Source: Bifidobacteriaceae bacterium
Lineage (GTDB): Bacteria > Actinomycetota > Actinomycetes > Actinomycetales > WQXJ01
Length of the DNA stretch: 7,629 nucleotides
Reading direction: 5' to 3'
Assembly (NCBI GenBank): GCA_031278675.1
Contig: JAITJY010000087.1
Location: 1 to 7,629, forward strand
Shown here: in pieces, positions 1-6,209 of the stretch
Layout of the letters: each line of letters starts with the position of its first letter
Numbering within the stretch: position 1 is the first letter of the stretch
Translations under genes and position numbers: made by a program
The notes under the pieces: model-generated
What the model was told of the DNA's origin: nothing
Database searches by the model: none
What the model saw: only the letters and a program-made list of their open reading frames with translations

Positions 1-155
1 CCCGAGAGCATATTCATAGTGGTCGTCTTGCCGGCCCCGTTGTTGCCGAGCAGGGCCACGATCTCGCCCTCCCGGACTTCCAGCGAAAGCGACCGCAGCG
101 CCTGGACGCGGGAGTAAAACAGGTCCACGTCCTCGACTATCAGGTCGGCGCCCAT
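1..155 (-). CDS. livF: Branched-chain amino acid ABC transporter ATP-binding protein LivF (partial, 3' end off the window)
   Basis: Only the first 51 codons are visible, read leftward from ATG 155-153. The frame begins MGADLIVEDVDLFYSR and reaches a clear Walker A motif, GNNGAGKT, at residues 37-44. Tyr14 sits where the A-loop aromatic that stacks on adenine is expected. The NNG form of Walker A and the order after livG are typical of LivF, the second of the two cytoplasmic ATPases that power Liv-type import of leucine, isoleucine and valine. The start overlaps the livG stop in a TGATG, and GGAGGA lies just upstream, inside livG, which supports this start and translational coupling. The Q-loop, signature, Walker B and H-loop all lie beyond the left edge, so intactness cannot be judged. 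Substrate assignment is inferred from the whole operon. Confidence 0.93.
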   Translation of the reverse strand, partial: MGADLIVEDVDLFYSRVQALRSLSLEVREGEIVALLGNNGAGKTTTMNMLS

Positions 156-982
156 CAGTCCTCCTCCGTCCCGAGGTAGGCCTCGATCACCGCCGGGTCG
201 GCTTTGACCTCGGCCGGCGTGCCGTCGGCGATCTCCTTGCCGTAGTTCATCACCACAACTCTCTCCGACACCTCCATCACCAGGCCCATGTCGTGCTCGA
301 TTAGCACAATCGAGACGCCCAGTTCCTGGATCGCCCGGATCAAGGCCAGCAGATCGTCCTTCTCGCCGTGGTTGAGGCCGGCCCCCGGCTCGTCCAGCAG
401 CAGCAATTCCGGCTCGCAGGCCAGCGCCCGGGCGATCTCGACCCGGCGCCTTTCGCCGTAAGGCAGTTGCGACACGCCGGCCTCCTCGGCCTCGGTGTAG
501 CCGACGAAGTCCAACCAGCCGCGCGCCGCCTCCAGCGACTTGCGCTCCTGGCGGCGGTAACGCGGGGTGTGGAACACCGTGTCGAGCAAGTTCTCGCCGA
601 CCCGCGAATGCTCTCCGGTCCGGACGTTGTCGACCACCGACAAGTCCAAGAACAGCCGCAAGTTCTGGAAGGTTCGGGCCATACCGCGTTTGGTGATCCG
701 GCTCGGCCGCCAGCCGGTTATGTCCTCGCCGTTGAACGCGACGGTCCCGGCGATCGGCTTGTAGAAGCCGGTGATGCAGTTGAAAGCCGATGTCTTCCCG
801 GCCCCGTTCGGACCGATGATCGAGACGATCTCGCCCCGTTTGACCGAGAAGCTCAGTCCGTCCACCGCCTTGACCCCGCCAAAATGGACTTTCAGGTCCG
901 CGACCCGCAGCACCCGCTCGTTCTCCGGCGCGTCCTCGAACACCGTCGGGATGCCGGCCAGCGGCCCACCCGGAACTTTCAT
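155..982 (-). CDS. livG: Branched-chain amino acid ABC transporter ATP-binding protein LivG
   Basis: A 275-residue ABC ATPase containing every expected motif: Walker A GPNGAGKTS (57-65), Q-loop Gln in TFQN (104-107), signature LPYGE (173-177), Walker B LLLLDEP (193-199, catalytic Glu198) and H-loop His230 in IEHDM. The signature has Pro in place of the usual Ser; as I recall this is common in LivG and not a defect. LivG pairs with LivF to hydrolyse ATP on the cytoplasmic face of the LivH-LivM channel. The length is slightly above the usual 255 or so because of a 25-residue N-terminal lead before the conserved core. The start ATG overlaps the livM stop as ATGA, with GGGAG six bases upstream, so coupling to livM is likely. 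The stop overlaps the livF start. Confidence 0.96.
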   Translation of the reverse strand: MKVPGGPLAGIPTVFEDAPENERVLRVADLKVHFGGVKAVDGLSFSVKRGEIVSIIGPNGAGKTSAFNCITGFYKPIAGTVAFNGEDITGWRPSRITKRGMARTFQNLRLFLDLSVVDNVRTGEHSRVGENLLDTVFHTPRYRRQERKSLEAARGWLDFVGYTEAEEAGVSQLPYGERRRVEIARALACEPELLLLDEPGAGLNHGEKDDLLALIRAIQELGVSIVLIEHDMGLVMEVSERVVVMNYGKEIADGTPAEVKADPAVIEAYLGTEED

Positions 983-2340
983 CGGCCGCTCCCGTCCTCG
1001 TCCGCCGTTCCAGCGGCGTTGTCCGATGCCGCGCCGCCCGTTCCGGCGTCATCGTCGGTTGGCGACGACGCGGCATCGGACTCCTGGGCGTTTTCTATCA
1101 CGTGCGGGTCCAACGGGCCGGCCGGGTAGTGCGGCACGGGACGGTCGGCCGCGGTCCCGGCGTCCTGGCGGGCCTGGACGGCGGCCTGGGCGACCAACTC
1201 GCCGGTTCTGACGACATGGCCGGAGCCCAGGAACGGCAAGTGCCAACTGGCCGGCCAGAGCCCCTTCGGGCGGAAGACCATGACCGCCACCAAGGCGACG
1301 CCGAAGACCAGATAGCGGGCGTTGGCGACGGAGCGCAAGAACTCCGGCAGCAGCGAGATGAACAGCGCGCCGAGGATAATGCCGGGCGTCGAGCCCATTC
1401 CGCCCATGACCACGGCCATCAAAATCAGGGCCGAGTTCAGGAACATGAACTGAGTCGGCGAGATGCCGCCGACATGCGCCCCCTGAAGCATCCCGGCCAT
1501 CCCGCCCCAGACGGCGCCGGTTATATAGGCGGTCAGTTTGGTGGTGTAGGTGTTGATCCCCATCGCCTCGGCGGCGTCCTCGTCGTCGCGGACGGCCTGC
1601 CAGGCCCGGCCCATGCGGCCCTTGGCCAGGCGGGCGGCGAAGACCACGCCAATCCCCATACAGGCCACTGTGAACATGTAGAACGAGATATTGGGCGGGA
1701 AGGTGAGGCCGAAGGCGGTGATGTCCTTTGACAGGTCGATCCCGAAGAAGGAGAACTTCTTGATCCCGTAGATGCCGGTGGCGCCGCCGGTCAGCTCCAG
1801 GTTCTGGGCCACGCGGCGGATGATCTCGCCGAAACCCAAGGTCACAATGGCCAGATAGTCGGAGCGCAGGCGCAAAGTCGGCCCGCCGATCACCACTCCC
1901 GCTATCACGCAGGCCACCAACACCACCGGGATGGTCGGCAGCATCCCCCAGCCGTAGCGGGTCGACATGATCCCGGAGGTGTAGGCGCCGACGGCGAAGA
2001 AGGCGACGTAGCCCAGGTCGAGCAGGCCGGCGTAGCCGACCACCACGTTCAGCCCGGAGGCCAGCAGCACAAAGATTGCGGCCGAAGTGGCGATCGAGAT
2101 GACGTAGGCGTCCGCGGTGATGAATGGCAAAAAGAAAGCCAATGCGAACAGCGCCAATCCGAGGGCGTCCATGAAACGCCTGGGGCCGAACAGCCCCTTC
2201 GAGCCGACGTGGATGCGGACGTATTTGGGCGGCGGGGCCGGCAGGCGCCAGGCGCGCTGGCCGGCGGCTTGGCCGGTTTGGCTGGTTTGCCTGGTTTGCC
2301 TGGTTTGCCTGGTTTGGCTGGTCTTGGGCACCGCCGTCAC
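979..2340 (-). CDS. livM: Branched-chain amino acid ABC transporter permease LivM
   Basis: One of two membrane subunits forming the Liv channel. I place the start at GTG 2340-2338, which overlaps the livH stop as GTGA with GGAG five bases upstream, giving 453 residues. The longer open frame to 2430 would run 90 bases back into livH and is less likely. Residues 1-56 are hydrophilic and include a Thr-Gln repeat (TRQ units, about 8-24). Hydrophobic segments follow from about residue 57 to 357. The loop with GRAWQAVRDDEDAAEAMG (about 244-261) matches the cytoplasmic coupling helix of this permease family, and SGLNVVVGYAGLLDLG (95-110) is the conserved early motif. About 80 C-terminal residues, rich in Ala, Asp and Gly, form a likely cytoplasmic tail not needed in shorter homologues. 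The stop overlaps the livG start (ATGA). Confidence 0.94.
   Translation of the reverse strand: MTAVPKTSQTRQTRQTRQTSQTGQAAGQRAWRLPAPPPKYVRIHVGSKGLFGPRRFMDALGLALFALAFFLPFITADAYVISIATSAAIFVLLASGLNVVVGYAGLLDLGYVAFFAVGAYTSGIMSTRYGWGMLPTIPVVLVACVIAGVVIGGPTLRLRSDYLAIVTLGFGEIIRRVAQNLELTGGATGIYGIKKFSFFGIDLSKDITAFGLTFPPNISFYMFTVACMGIGVVFAARLAKGRMGRAWQAVRDDEDAAEAMGINTYTTKLTAYITGAVWGGMAGMLQGAHVGGISPTQFMFLNSALILMAVVMGGMGSTPGIILGALFISLLPEFLRSVANARYLVFGVALVAVMVFRPKGLWPASWHLPFLGSGHVVRTGELVAQAAVQARQDAGTAADRPVPHYPAGPLDPHVIENAQESDAASSPTDDDAGTGGAASDNAAGTADEDGSGR
2272..2325 (+). repeat. Six tandem 9-bp units (consensus cctggtttg) inside livM
   Basis: Six consecutive 9-base units: gccggtttg, gctggtttg, three exact copies of cctggtttg (2290-2316), then gctggtctt. 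On the livM strand they encode KTS, QTR, QTR, QTR, QTS and QTG near the N-terminus. Because the unit is a multiple of three, copy-number change keeps frame and only lengthens or shortens the cytoplasmic N-terminal tail. Exact identity of the three central copies suggests recent slippage. Confidence 0.9.
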
Positions 2341-3236
2341 ATCCTCTCCACCACGCGCCCGCCCAGAATTCCGGTGGGCTTGAAGGACAAGAACAGGATC
2401 AGAATGGCGAACGCCACCACGTCGCGCCACATGCCGCCGAGCTGCCAGGTGGCGAAGGATTCGAGCAGGCCCAGGACCAGGCCGCCGAGCATGGCGCCGT
2501 AGAGGGAGCCGATGCCGCCGATGACGGCGGCGGTGAAGGCCTTCAACCCGAGTATGAAACCCATCAGGAAGTCGATTTTGCCGTAATAGGCGCCGGCCAT
2601 CACGCCGGCCGCCCCGGCCAGGGCGGAGCCGATGAAGAAGGTCCTGGAGATGATGGCGTCGACGTTGACGCCCATCAGCTTGGTCGCCTGTGGGTCAAGC
2701 GCCACCGCCCGCATGGCGCGGCCGTCGCGCGAGTGCATCACATAGCGTTGGAGCAGGATCATCAACACCGCCGCCACGGCCATCAGGACCAATTGCGGAA
2801 CTGTGACGCGCGCGCCGAGCACGCTCATGGCCTGGCCGGTCAGTTGGAACTGGGCCGGGAACACCTTCGGGTCGGCCGAGATGAAGAAACTGACCGCGTA
2901 CTCGAGGGTGAAGGACACGCCGACCGCTGTGATCAAGACCGTCAGGCGCGGGCCGCCGCGCAGCGGCCGGTAGGCGATCCGCTCGATCACCACGCCCATC
3001 GTGCCGGTGATCGCCATCGTCGCGATCATCACCGCCAACAAGATGGCCAGAGAGATCCCAGTCGGGGCGCCGACCAGCGACCCGAGGATGAAGTAGGCGA
3101 CGAAGGCGCCGATCATATAGATGTCGCCGTGGGCGAAGTTCAACAGCTTTATGACCCCGTAGACCATTGAATAGCCCAGGGCCACCAAGGCGTAGAACGA
3201 GCCGACGAACAAACCGTCCCAGATGACTTGTGACAT
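2337..3236 (-). CDS. livH: Branched-chain amino acid ABC transporter permease LivH
   Basis: A 299-residue integral membrane protein and partner of LivM in the importer channel. Family hallmarks include LNFAHGD (32-38) after the first membrane segment, ERIAYRPLRG (85-94), the coupling-helix region beginning GRAMRAVALDPQATKLMG (172-189), the glycine-rich KAFTAAVIGGIGSLYGA stretch (232-248) and the C-terminal FKPTGILG (285-292). Length is as expected for LivH. The ATG start follows a 90-base gap after livK that holds a strong hairpin. Only a weak GGAT is seen eight bases upstream, so its translation may be lower than that of livK. The stop overlaps the GTG start of livM. No truncation or frameshift is seen. 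Confidence 0.96.
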   Translation of the reverse strand: MSQVIWDGLFVGSFYALVALGYSMVYGVIKLLNFAHGDIYMIGAFVAYFILGSLVGAPTGISLAILLAVMIATMAITGTMGVVIERIAYRPLRGGPRLTVLITAVGVSFTLEYAVSFFISADPKVFPAQFQLTGQAMSVLGARVTVPQLVLMAVAAVLMILLQRYVMHSRDGRAMRAVALDPQATKLMGVNVDAIISRTFFIGSALAGAAGVMAGAYYGKIDFLMGFILGLKAFTAAVIGGIGSLYGAMLGGLVLGLLESFATWQLGGMWRDVVAFAILILFLSFKPTGILGGRVVERM

Positions 3237-3252
3237 TTCGCTATCCGGCGGT

Positions 3253-3288
3253 GGGCCGCCGCGCCGCCTTGACTCGGCGCGGCGGCCC
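3253..3288 (-). terminator. 14-bp perfect GC stem-loop between livK and livH (attenuator or mRNA stabiliser)
   Basis: Left arm gggccgccgcgccg (3253-3266) and right arm cggcgcggcggccc (3275-3288) are exact reverse complements around an 8-base loop. There is no T-run on either side in the minus-strand direction, so it is not a classic intrinsic terminator. It sits between the binding-protein gene and the permease genes, where such structures in other transport operons partly stop transcription or protect the upstream mRNA. The structure is seen; the role is inferred. Confidence 0.6.
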
Positions 3289-3326
3289 CGACCGCTTTCT
3301 CATGGTTTAGCCGACCGGCCCGGCGG

Positions 3327-4517
3327 TCAGTAGTCGGTGGCGGGATTGGCCTTGAGCTGGAATTCGCCGCTGTCGGTGATCTCGACCACCACGAAGCCGC
3401 CCTCTGACAAAGTGTGCTCCGCGGTGAACTTCAGCGGACCGGAGAACAGGTCGAAGCCGTCGATCGCCTCAAGCGCCGCCACCACTTTCTCGCCATCGGT
3501 CGATCCGGCGTTCTTGATCGCCTCGGCCACCACCCGGACGGCGTCATAAGCCTGGGTGGTGTACGGGCCGGGGGCGGCGCCGGCCAGAGCCGAGTAGTCG
3601 GCCAACCACTTGTCCTCGCCCTGAAGCATGTCGGGTGTTTGGGTGAAGGTTCCGACAATGCCCTTGGCGGCGTCCGCGCCGGCGATTTCGGCCAGTTTGG
3701 CGTCCACCGAGCCGTCGCCCACCAAATAGGCGCCGGCGTAACCGGCGGCGTGCAACTGCTTGGCGATCAACCCGCCCTCTTGGTAATAGCCGCTCCAGAA
3801 GACCAGATCGGGCGCCGCGTTGATGACGTTGTTGACATTGGCGGAGTAGTCCGACTCATCCGGGTTGACTGATTCCTCGAGCACTATCTGGACTGTGCCG
3901 GCGGCGGTCGCCTGCTCCACAAACGACTTCGCCAAGTCTTTGGCGTAGGCCGAGTTGTCGTCCAGGACTGCGACCTTGGAGAGCTTCTCGTGTTCGGCGT
4001 AAGCCAGCACGGTGGCGGCCTGTTGGGCGCCGGTTCCGTTGATCATGAAGTTGAACTTGTTCATGCCGACCAAGTCGTTGGCGTTGGCGGCCGGGATGAC
4101 CATGGGAATCTTGGCCTCGGCGAAGATGTCTACTGTCGGAATGGTCGCGCCCGAGCAATAACCGCCCACCGAAGCCACCACGCCGGCCGTGACCAGTTTG
4201 TTCGCCCCGGCCACGGCGGCGGTTGGGTCGCAGGCGTCGTCCTCGGCGATCAATTCGAGTTGGCGGCCCAGGACGCCGCCGGCTTCGTTGATCTCCTTGA
4301 TCGCTAGTTTGGCGCCGTTCTCGAGATAGGGGCCGAAGGCGGCCTCCGACCCGGTGAACGGAGCCAGTAAGCCAAGTTTGATCGCGCCTTCGTCGGCGTC
4401 GGCGGACTTGTCCGCGTCGGAGTTAGAGCCTAAGCCGCCGCCGCAGCCGCTCAAAGTCAACGCCGCCGCCGCGCCGGCCGCCGCGAGCACAATCTGGAAT
4501 CGGTTCTTAGACGTCAT
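3327..4517 (-). CDS. livK: Branched-chain amino acid ABC transporter substrate-binding lipoprotein (LivK/LivJ-like)
   Basis: A periplasmic-binding-protein type I fold receptor that captures branched-chain amino acids outside the membrane and delivers them to LivHM. I choose ATG 4517-4515 because AGGAGGG lies upstream at 4527-4533. The GTG at 4544 would put that Shine-Dalgarno sequence inside the coding region. From this start the protein has 396 residues. Lys4 and Arg6, a hydrophobic stretch (9-21) and a lipobox LSGC (22-25) mark a lipid-anchored protein with mature Cys25, followed by a Gly/Ser/Asp-rich linker to about residue 44. The mature domain opens IKLGLLAPFTGSEA (46-59). Cys96 in DDACDP and Cys121 in GYCSGAT are 25 residues apart, the same spacing as the known disulfide of E. 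coli LivK. The ligand within the branched-chain, amide or short-peptide range is inferred. Confidence 0.94.
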   Translation of the reverse strand: MTSKNRFQIVLAAAGAAAALTLSGCGGGLGSNSDADKSADADEGAIKLGLLAPFTGSEAAFGPYLENGAKLAIKEINEAGGVLGRQLELIAEDDACDPTAAVAGANKLVTAGVVASVGGYCSGATIPTVDIFAEAKIPMVIPAANANDLVGMNKFNFMINGTGAQQAATVLAYAEHEKLSKVAVLDDNSAYAKDLAKSFVEQATAAGTVQIVLEESVNPDESDYSANVNNVINAAPDLVFWSGYYQEGGLIAKQLHAAGYAGAYLVGDGSVDAKLAEIAGADAAKGIVGTFTQTPDMLQGEDKWLADYSALAGAAPGPYTTQAYDAVRVVAEAIKNAGSTDGEKVVAALEAIDGFDLFSGPLKFTAEHTLSEGGFVVVEITDSGEFQLKANPATDY

Positions 4518-4526
4518 GTTGTATGT

Positions 4527-4533
4527 CCCTCCT
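4527..4533 (-). promoter_or_regulatory. Ribosome binding site of livK
   Basis: Reads AGGAGGG on the minus strand, ten bases before ATG 4517. It is the strongest Shine-Dalgarno sequence of the transport operon and decides the livK start in favour of 4517 over the upstream GTG at 4544. Confidence 0.75.
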
Positions 4534-4544
4534 GTTTTGGGCAC

Positions 4545-4720
4545 ACCACCCCCCGATCCGAGTGCGTAAAGTCGCGCCCGGTCGGGGCGAGTGGCCGGGG
4601 TTCAGATCGCAAAGATCCGGTTACACCGTTCAATATGGCAGGTGCTCAGCCTACAGACCTCAGGCGCAACAAAGAAATAGCCAACCCGCAACAAGTCAAC
4701 CCTTCCCCATGCGTCTGACA
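4545..4720 (-). promoter_or_regulatory. Probable promoter and leader region of the liv operon
   Basis: This is the only sizeable non-coding stretch before livK, the first gene of the operon, and it is less GC-rich than the surrounding genes, so the main promoter should lie here. On the minus strand a TTGACT at 4699-4694 resembles a -35 box, and TTGAAC occurs near 4636, but I do not see a convincing -10 at the right distance from either. The location is inferred from gene order; no operator is identified. Confidence 0.35.
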
Positions 4721-5007
4721 GTCAAACCCCCAACCGCCGTCCTCAATGGCGCCCGTGGCGCGCGGCCGTCAGTGCTCGCACCGGGCTGAGACTGCGAGCG
4801 GCGACCAGCCCGTCCCCGCGCCCCGGATCGTCCGCTATGCAAACCGAGGACGGCTCTGCCCGAGTCGACGTGAGTACGTCAAACACATTCTCGGGGAGGG
4901 GATTCGACCGGGAAGCAACTATTCGGGAATTCCGGAATTAGTCAGTTCTCGGTCTACTCGCTGATCAGCCAGGTGCCATCTGGCGTTGTTCTGAAATAGC
5001 AGCGCCG
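4721..5007. other. Intergenic stretch without a supportable intact gene
   Basis: Short open frames here lack a ribosome binding site and family character. Structures seen are an inverted repeat GCTCGCA/TGCGAGC (4774-4780 and 4793-4799, 12-base loop, no T-run), a 12-bp perfect palindrome AATTCCGGAATT (4928-4939) and a 10-bp palindrome GCTGATCAGC (4960-4969). Two plus-strand peptides that end around 4964 and 4998 have fairly protein-like composition and might be decayed gene ends, but this is weak. Confidence 0.4.
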
Positions 5008-5259
5008 ATGCGATCCCGTTCGAGGCTTGGGCCGGTCGGCGTTGCGGTGCTCGCGTCGTTGGCGGTGGGCTGCGAGGGCCCACCGACCGGCGAAGGGCAG
5101 GCGGTCGTCGCGGCGACCTATCAGACCCAGGGCGCGGGCGGTGACACGGCTTCGCTCGCGGGAGAACTGACGGAGGTCGGCGGATGCTTGGCCGTCCACA
5201 GCGAAAACGTGGGACCTTGTGATCATGCTGGGCGGGCGCCTGATCGCAGTGATCGCTGA
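5008..5259 (+). pseudogene. Truncated lipoprotein-like gene ending at the tRNA scar
   Basis: The frame from ATG 5008 encodes 83 residues. The N-terminus has Arg-rich residues 2-6, a hydrophobic core (8-21) and a lipobox-like LAVGC with Cys22, which together predict a lipoprotein signal. A segment with SLAGELTEVGGCLAVHS (about 49-65) resembles the start of the extracellular domain in small actinobacterial lipoproteins, as far as I recall. After about residue 70 (near 5220) the sequence becomes Arg/Asp-rich and runs into the tRNA-derived DNA, stopping at 5257-5259. No good ribosome binding site precedes the ATG. I read it as the 5' end of a gene cut by recombination at the tRNA fragment. It could also be a chance frame. 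Confidence 0.4.
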
Positions 5260-5262
5260 ATA

Positions 5263-5294
5263 GGTCTGGGGTTCGATTCCCCAAGGCGGGTCCA
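5263..5294 (+). tRNA. 3' fragment of a tRNA gene (T-arm, acceptor 3' strand, CCA); candidate attachment-site remnant
   Basis: TGGGG (5267-5271), loop TTCGATT (5272-5278) and CCCCA (5279-5283) form a perfect tRNA T-arm with the invariant TTCRA pattern. AGGCGGG (5284-5290) fits the acceptor 3' strand, T5291 the discriminator base, and CCA follows at 5292-5294. AGGTC before the arm fits a variable loop. The 5' partner CCCGCCT, a D-arm and a sensible anticodon arm are absent from the preceding 80 bases, so this is not a complete tRNA. The isotype cannot be set. Such 3' ends are what integrases leave at the far end of elements inserted into tRNA genes. The fragment is seen; its origin is inferred. 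Confidence 0.72.
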
Positions 5295-5472
5295 TTTGCG
5301 CAGGTCAAGGGCTCGCGAGGGGCCGCTTGAGGGCCTGGAAACTCGCTCGGTGGCCGTTTGTGCCCCGCCCGCCGAACGGCATCGGCCACCCCCACCCCCG
5401 GCGCTGCCGCCTGGCGCGTCCCGCCCCAAGTACACTGGGCGAACAGTCACGACACAGAGCGGGCGGACAAAG
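5295..5472 (+). promoter_or_regulatory. Leader region of the DUF3990 operon, with an inverted repeat and a possible -10 box
   Basis: This non-coding stretch separates the tRNA scar from the toxin-like operon. It holds an 8-bp inverted repeat GGTGGCCG/CGGCCACC (5349-5356 and 5383-5390, 26-base spacer) and an overlapping alternative pair GCCGTT/AACGGC (5353-5358 and 5375-5380); the two pairings exclude each other. TACACT at 5431-5436 fits an actinobacterial -10 hexamer and would place a transcript start about 30 bases before ATG 5473. No -35 of quality is seen. The open frame running through here from 5296 is rejected as coding. Confidence 0.3.
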
Positions 5473-5967
5473 ATGCGGCTATTCCACGGGAGCAACCTGC
5501 AGGTGGCGACTCCGGTGCTGATCGGCCAGCAGCGCGGTCTCGATTTCGGCCCCGGCTTCTACACGACTTCCAACCCTCGGCAAGCCCGGGCCTTCGCCCG
5601 CAGCGTCGTGCGCCGCGCCGGCAACGGAGTGGCCACCGTGAGCGAGTACGACTTCGACGCGGAGTTGGCCCAAGCGACCTTGTCGGTGAAGCGGTTCGTC
5701 GGGCCGGACCTGGACTGGCTTGATTTCGTGCTGGCGAACCGGGGCTCGCGTGGCGGCTCCGACCACTCGTTCGACTTGGTTGTGGGACCAGTCGCCGATG
5801 ATGACGTCTTCGCGGTGTTGCAGGCCTACGAGGCTGGGTTCCTGGACCGAGTCCAGACGCTCGCCGCGCTGCAGGCCCGCAGGCTCTACGATCAGTATGT
5901 GTTCACAACTCTGAACGGGCTGGGTTGGTTGCGGTTCGTAGAAGCTGCCCAGGAGGGGGCCCGATGA
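5473..5967 (+). CDS. DUF3990 family protein, ADP-ribosyltransferase-like (putative toxin)
   Basis: The 164-residue product begins MRLFHGSN, the conserved N-terminal strand of DUF3990, with His5 as the likely NAD-binding residue. DFGPGFYTTSNPRQA (24-38) supplies the expected aromatic Tyr30, WLDFVLANR (82-90) and DLVVGPVADDDVF (101-113) are further family blocks, and RRLYDQYVFTT (136-146) carries Gln141 where ADP-ribosyltransferases place their third catalytic residue (H-Y-Q/E pattern). DUF3990 has been grouped with ADP-ribosyltransferase folds, but to my knowledge its target is not established, so function is inferred. ATG 5473 is chosen because the conserved domain starts at once, although only a weak GGGCGG precedes it. 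The stop overlaps the next gene as ATGA. It could act as the toxin of a toxin-antitoxin or phage-defence unit. No signal peptide or membrane segment is seen. Confidence 0.85.
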   Translation: MRLFHGSNLQVATPVLIGQQRGLDFGPGFYTTSNPRQARAFARSVVRRAGNGVATVSEYDFDAELAQATLSVKRFVGPDLDWLDFVLANRGSRGGSDHSFDLVVGPVADDDVFAVLQAYEAGFLDRVQTLAALQARRLYDQYVFTTLNGLGWLRFVEAAQEGAR

Positions 5968-6209
5968 GTGTTTCTCAGGAGACGCTGCCCAGTTTGCTGG
6001 CGTTGATCACGCCCCGCGTCCTGCAGCAGTTGATCGACGAGCGTGGGCTGTCGGCGCAGGAGGCAGCGGCCGCGCTGTACGGCTCGAGGCTCTACCGGGC
6101 TCTGGAGCGGGAGGACACCAAGTTGTGGCATCTCAGCGCCGTCGCGCTGACTGGCCTGCTTGAGGAGGAACTCGAGACGGGCCACATCACCTGGCCGGAG
6201 GAGCAATAG
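5964..6209 (+). CDS. Small protein of the DUF3990/DUF3791 operon (putative antitoxin or adaptor)
   Basis: Encodes 81 residues from ATG 5964, which overlaps the DUF3990 stop (ATGA) and is preceded by AGGAGG at a proper distance, so translation is strong and coupled. The N-terminal half (about 5-42) looks helical, with ISE-like spacing of hydrophobics and an AQEAAAALYGSRLYRALE stretch resembling a short helix-turn-helix or coiled surface. The C-terminal part has DTKLWHLS (51-58), then LTGLLEEELETGHITWPEE (62-80). From memory, close matches to these motifs accompany DUF3990 and DUF3791 genes in Firmicutes, but I cannot verify this here. No enzyme motif, membrane segment or signal peptide is present. 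Size, acidity of the C-terminus and position suggest a neutralising or bridging partner. The function is not known. Confidence 0.82.
   Translation: MSVSQETLPSLLALITPRVLQQLIDERGLSAQEAAAALYGSRLYRALEREDTKLWHLSAVALTGLLEEELETGHITWPEEQ

Noticed and set aside
368..1731. Long plus-strand open frames opposite livG and livM
   Set aside because: Arg/Gly/Pro/His-rich shadows expected in high-GC DNA. The opposite strand carries complete motif-bearing transporter genes.
2341..2430. Longer livM start at 2430
   Set aside because: It would overlap livH by about 90 bases. The GTG at 2340 gives the GTGA coupling used at the other joints and has a nearby GGAG.
4746..4964. 72-codon plus-strand frame in the intergenic region
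   Set aside because: No ribosome binding site, mixed composition and no recognised motif. The last part looks somewhat protein-like but not enough to call.
4919..5395. Minus-strand open frames across the tRNA fragment with peptides such as GIEPQTY and GESNPRPI
   Set aside because: These peptides are the well-known mistranslation of a tRNA T-arm on the opposite strand. They support the tRNA fragment and not a protein.
5296..5472. N-terminal extension of the DUF3990 frame from a TTG at 5296
   Set aside because: Pro/Arg-rich, begins within two bases of the tRNA CCA, no ribosome binding site, and the conserved domain starts exactly at ATG 5473.
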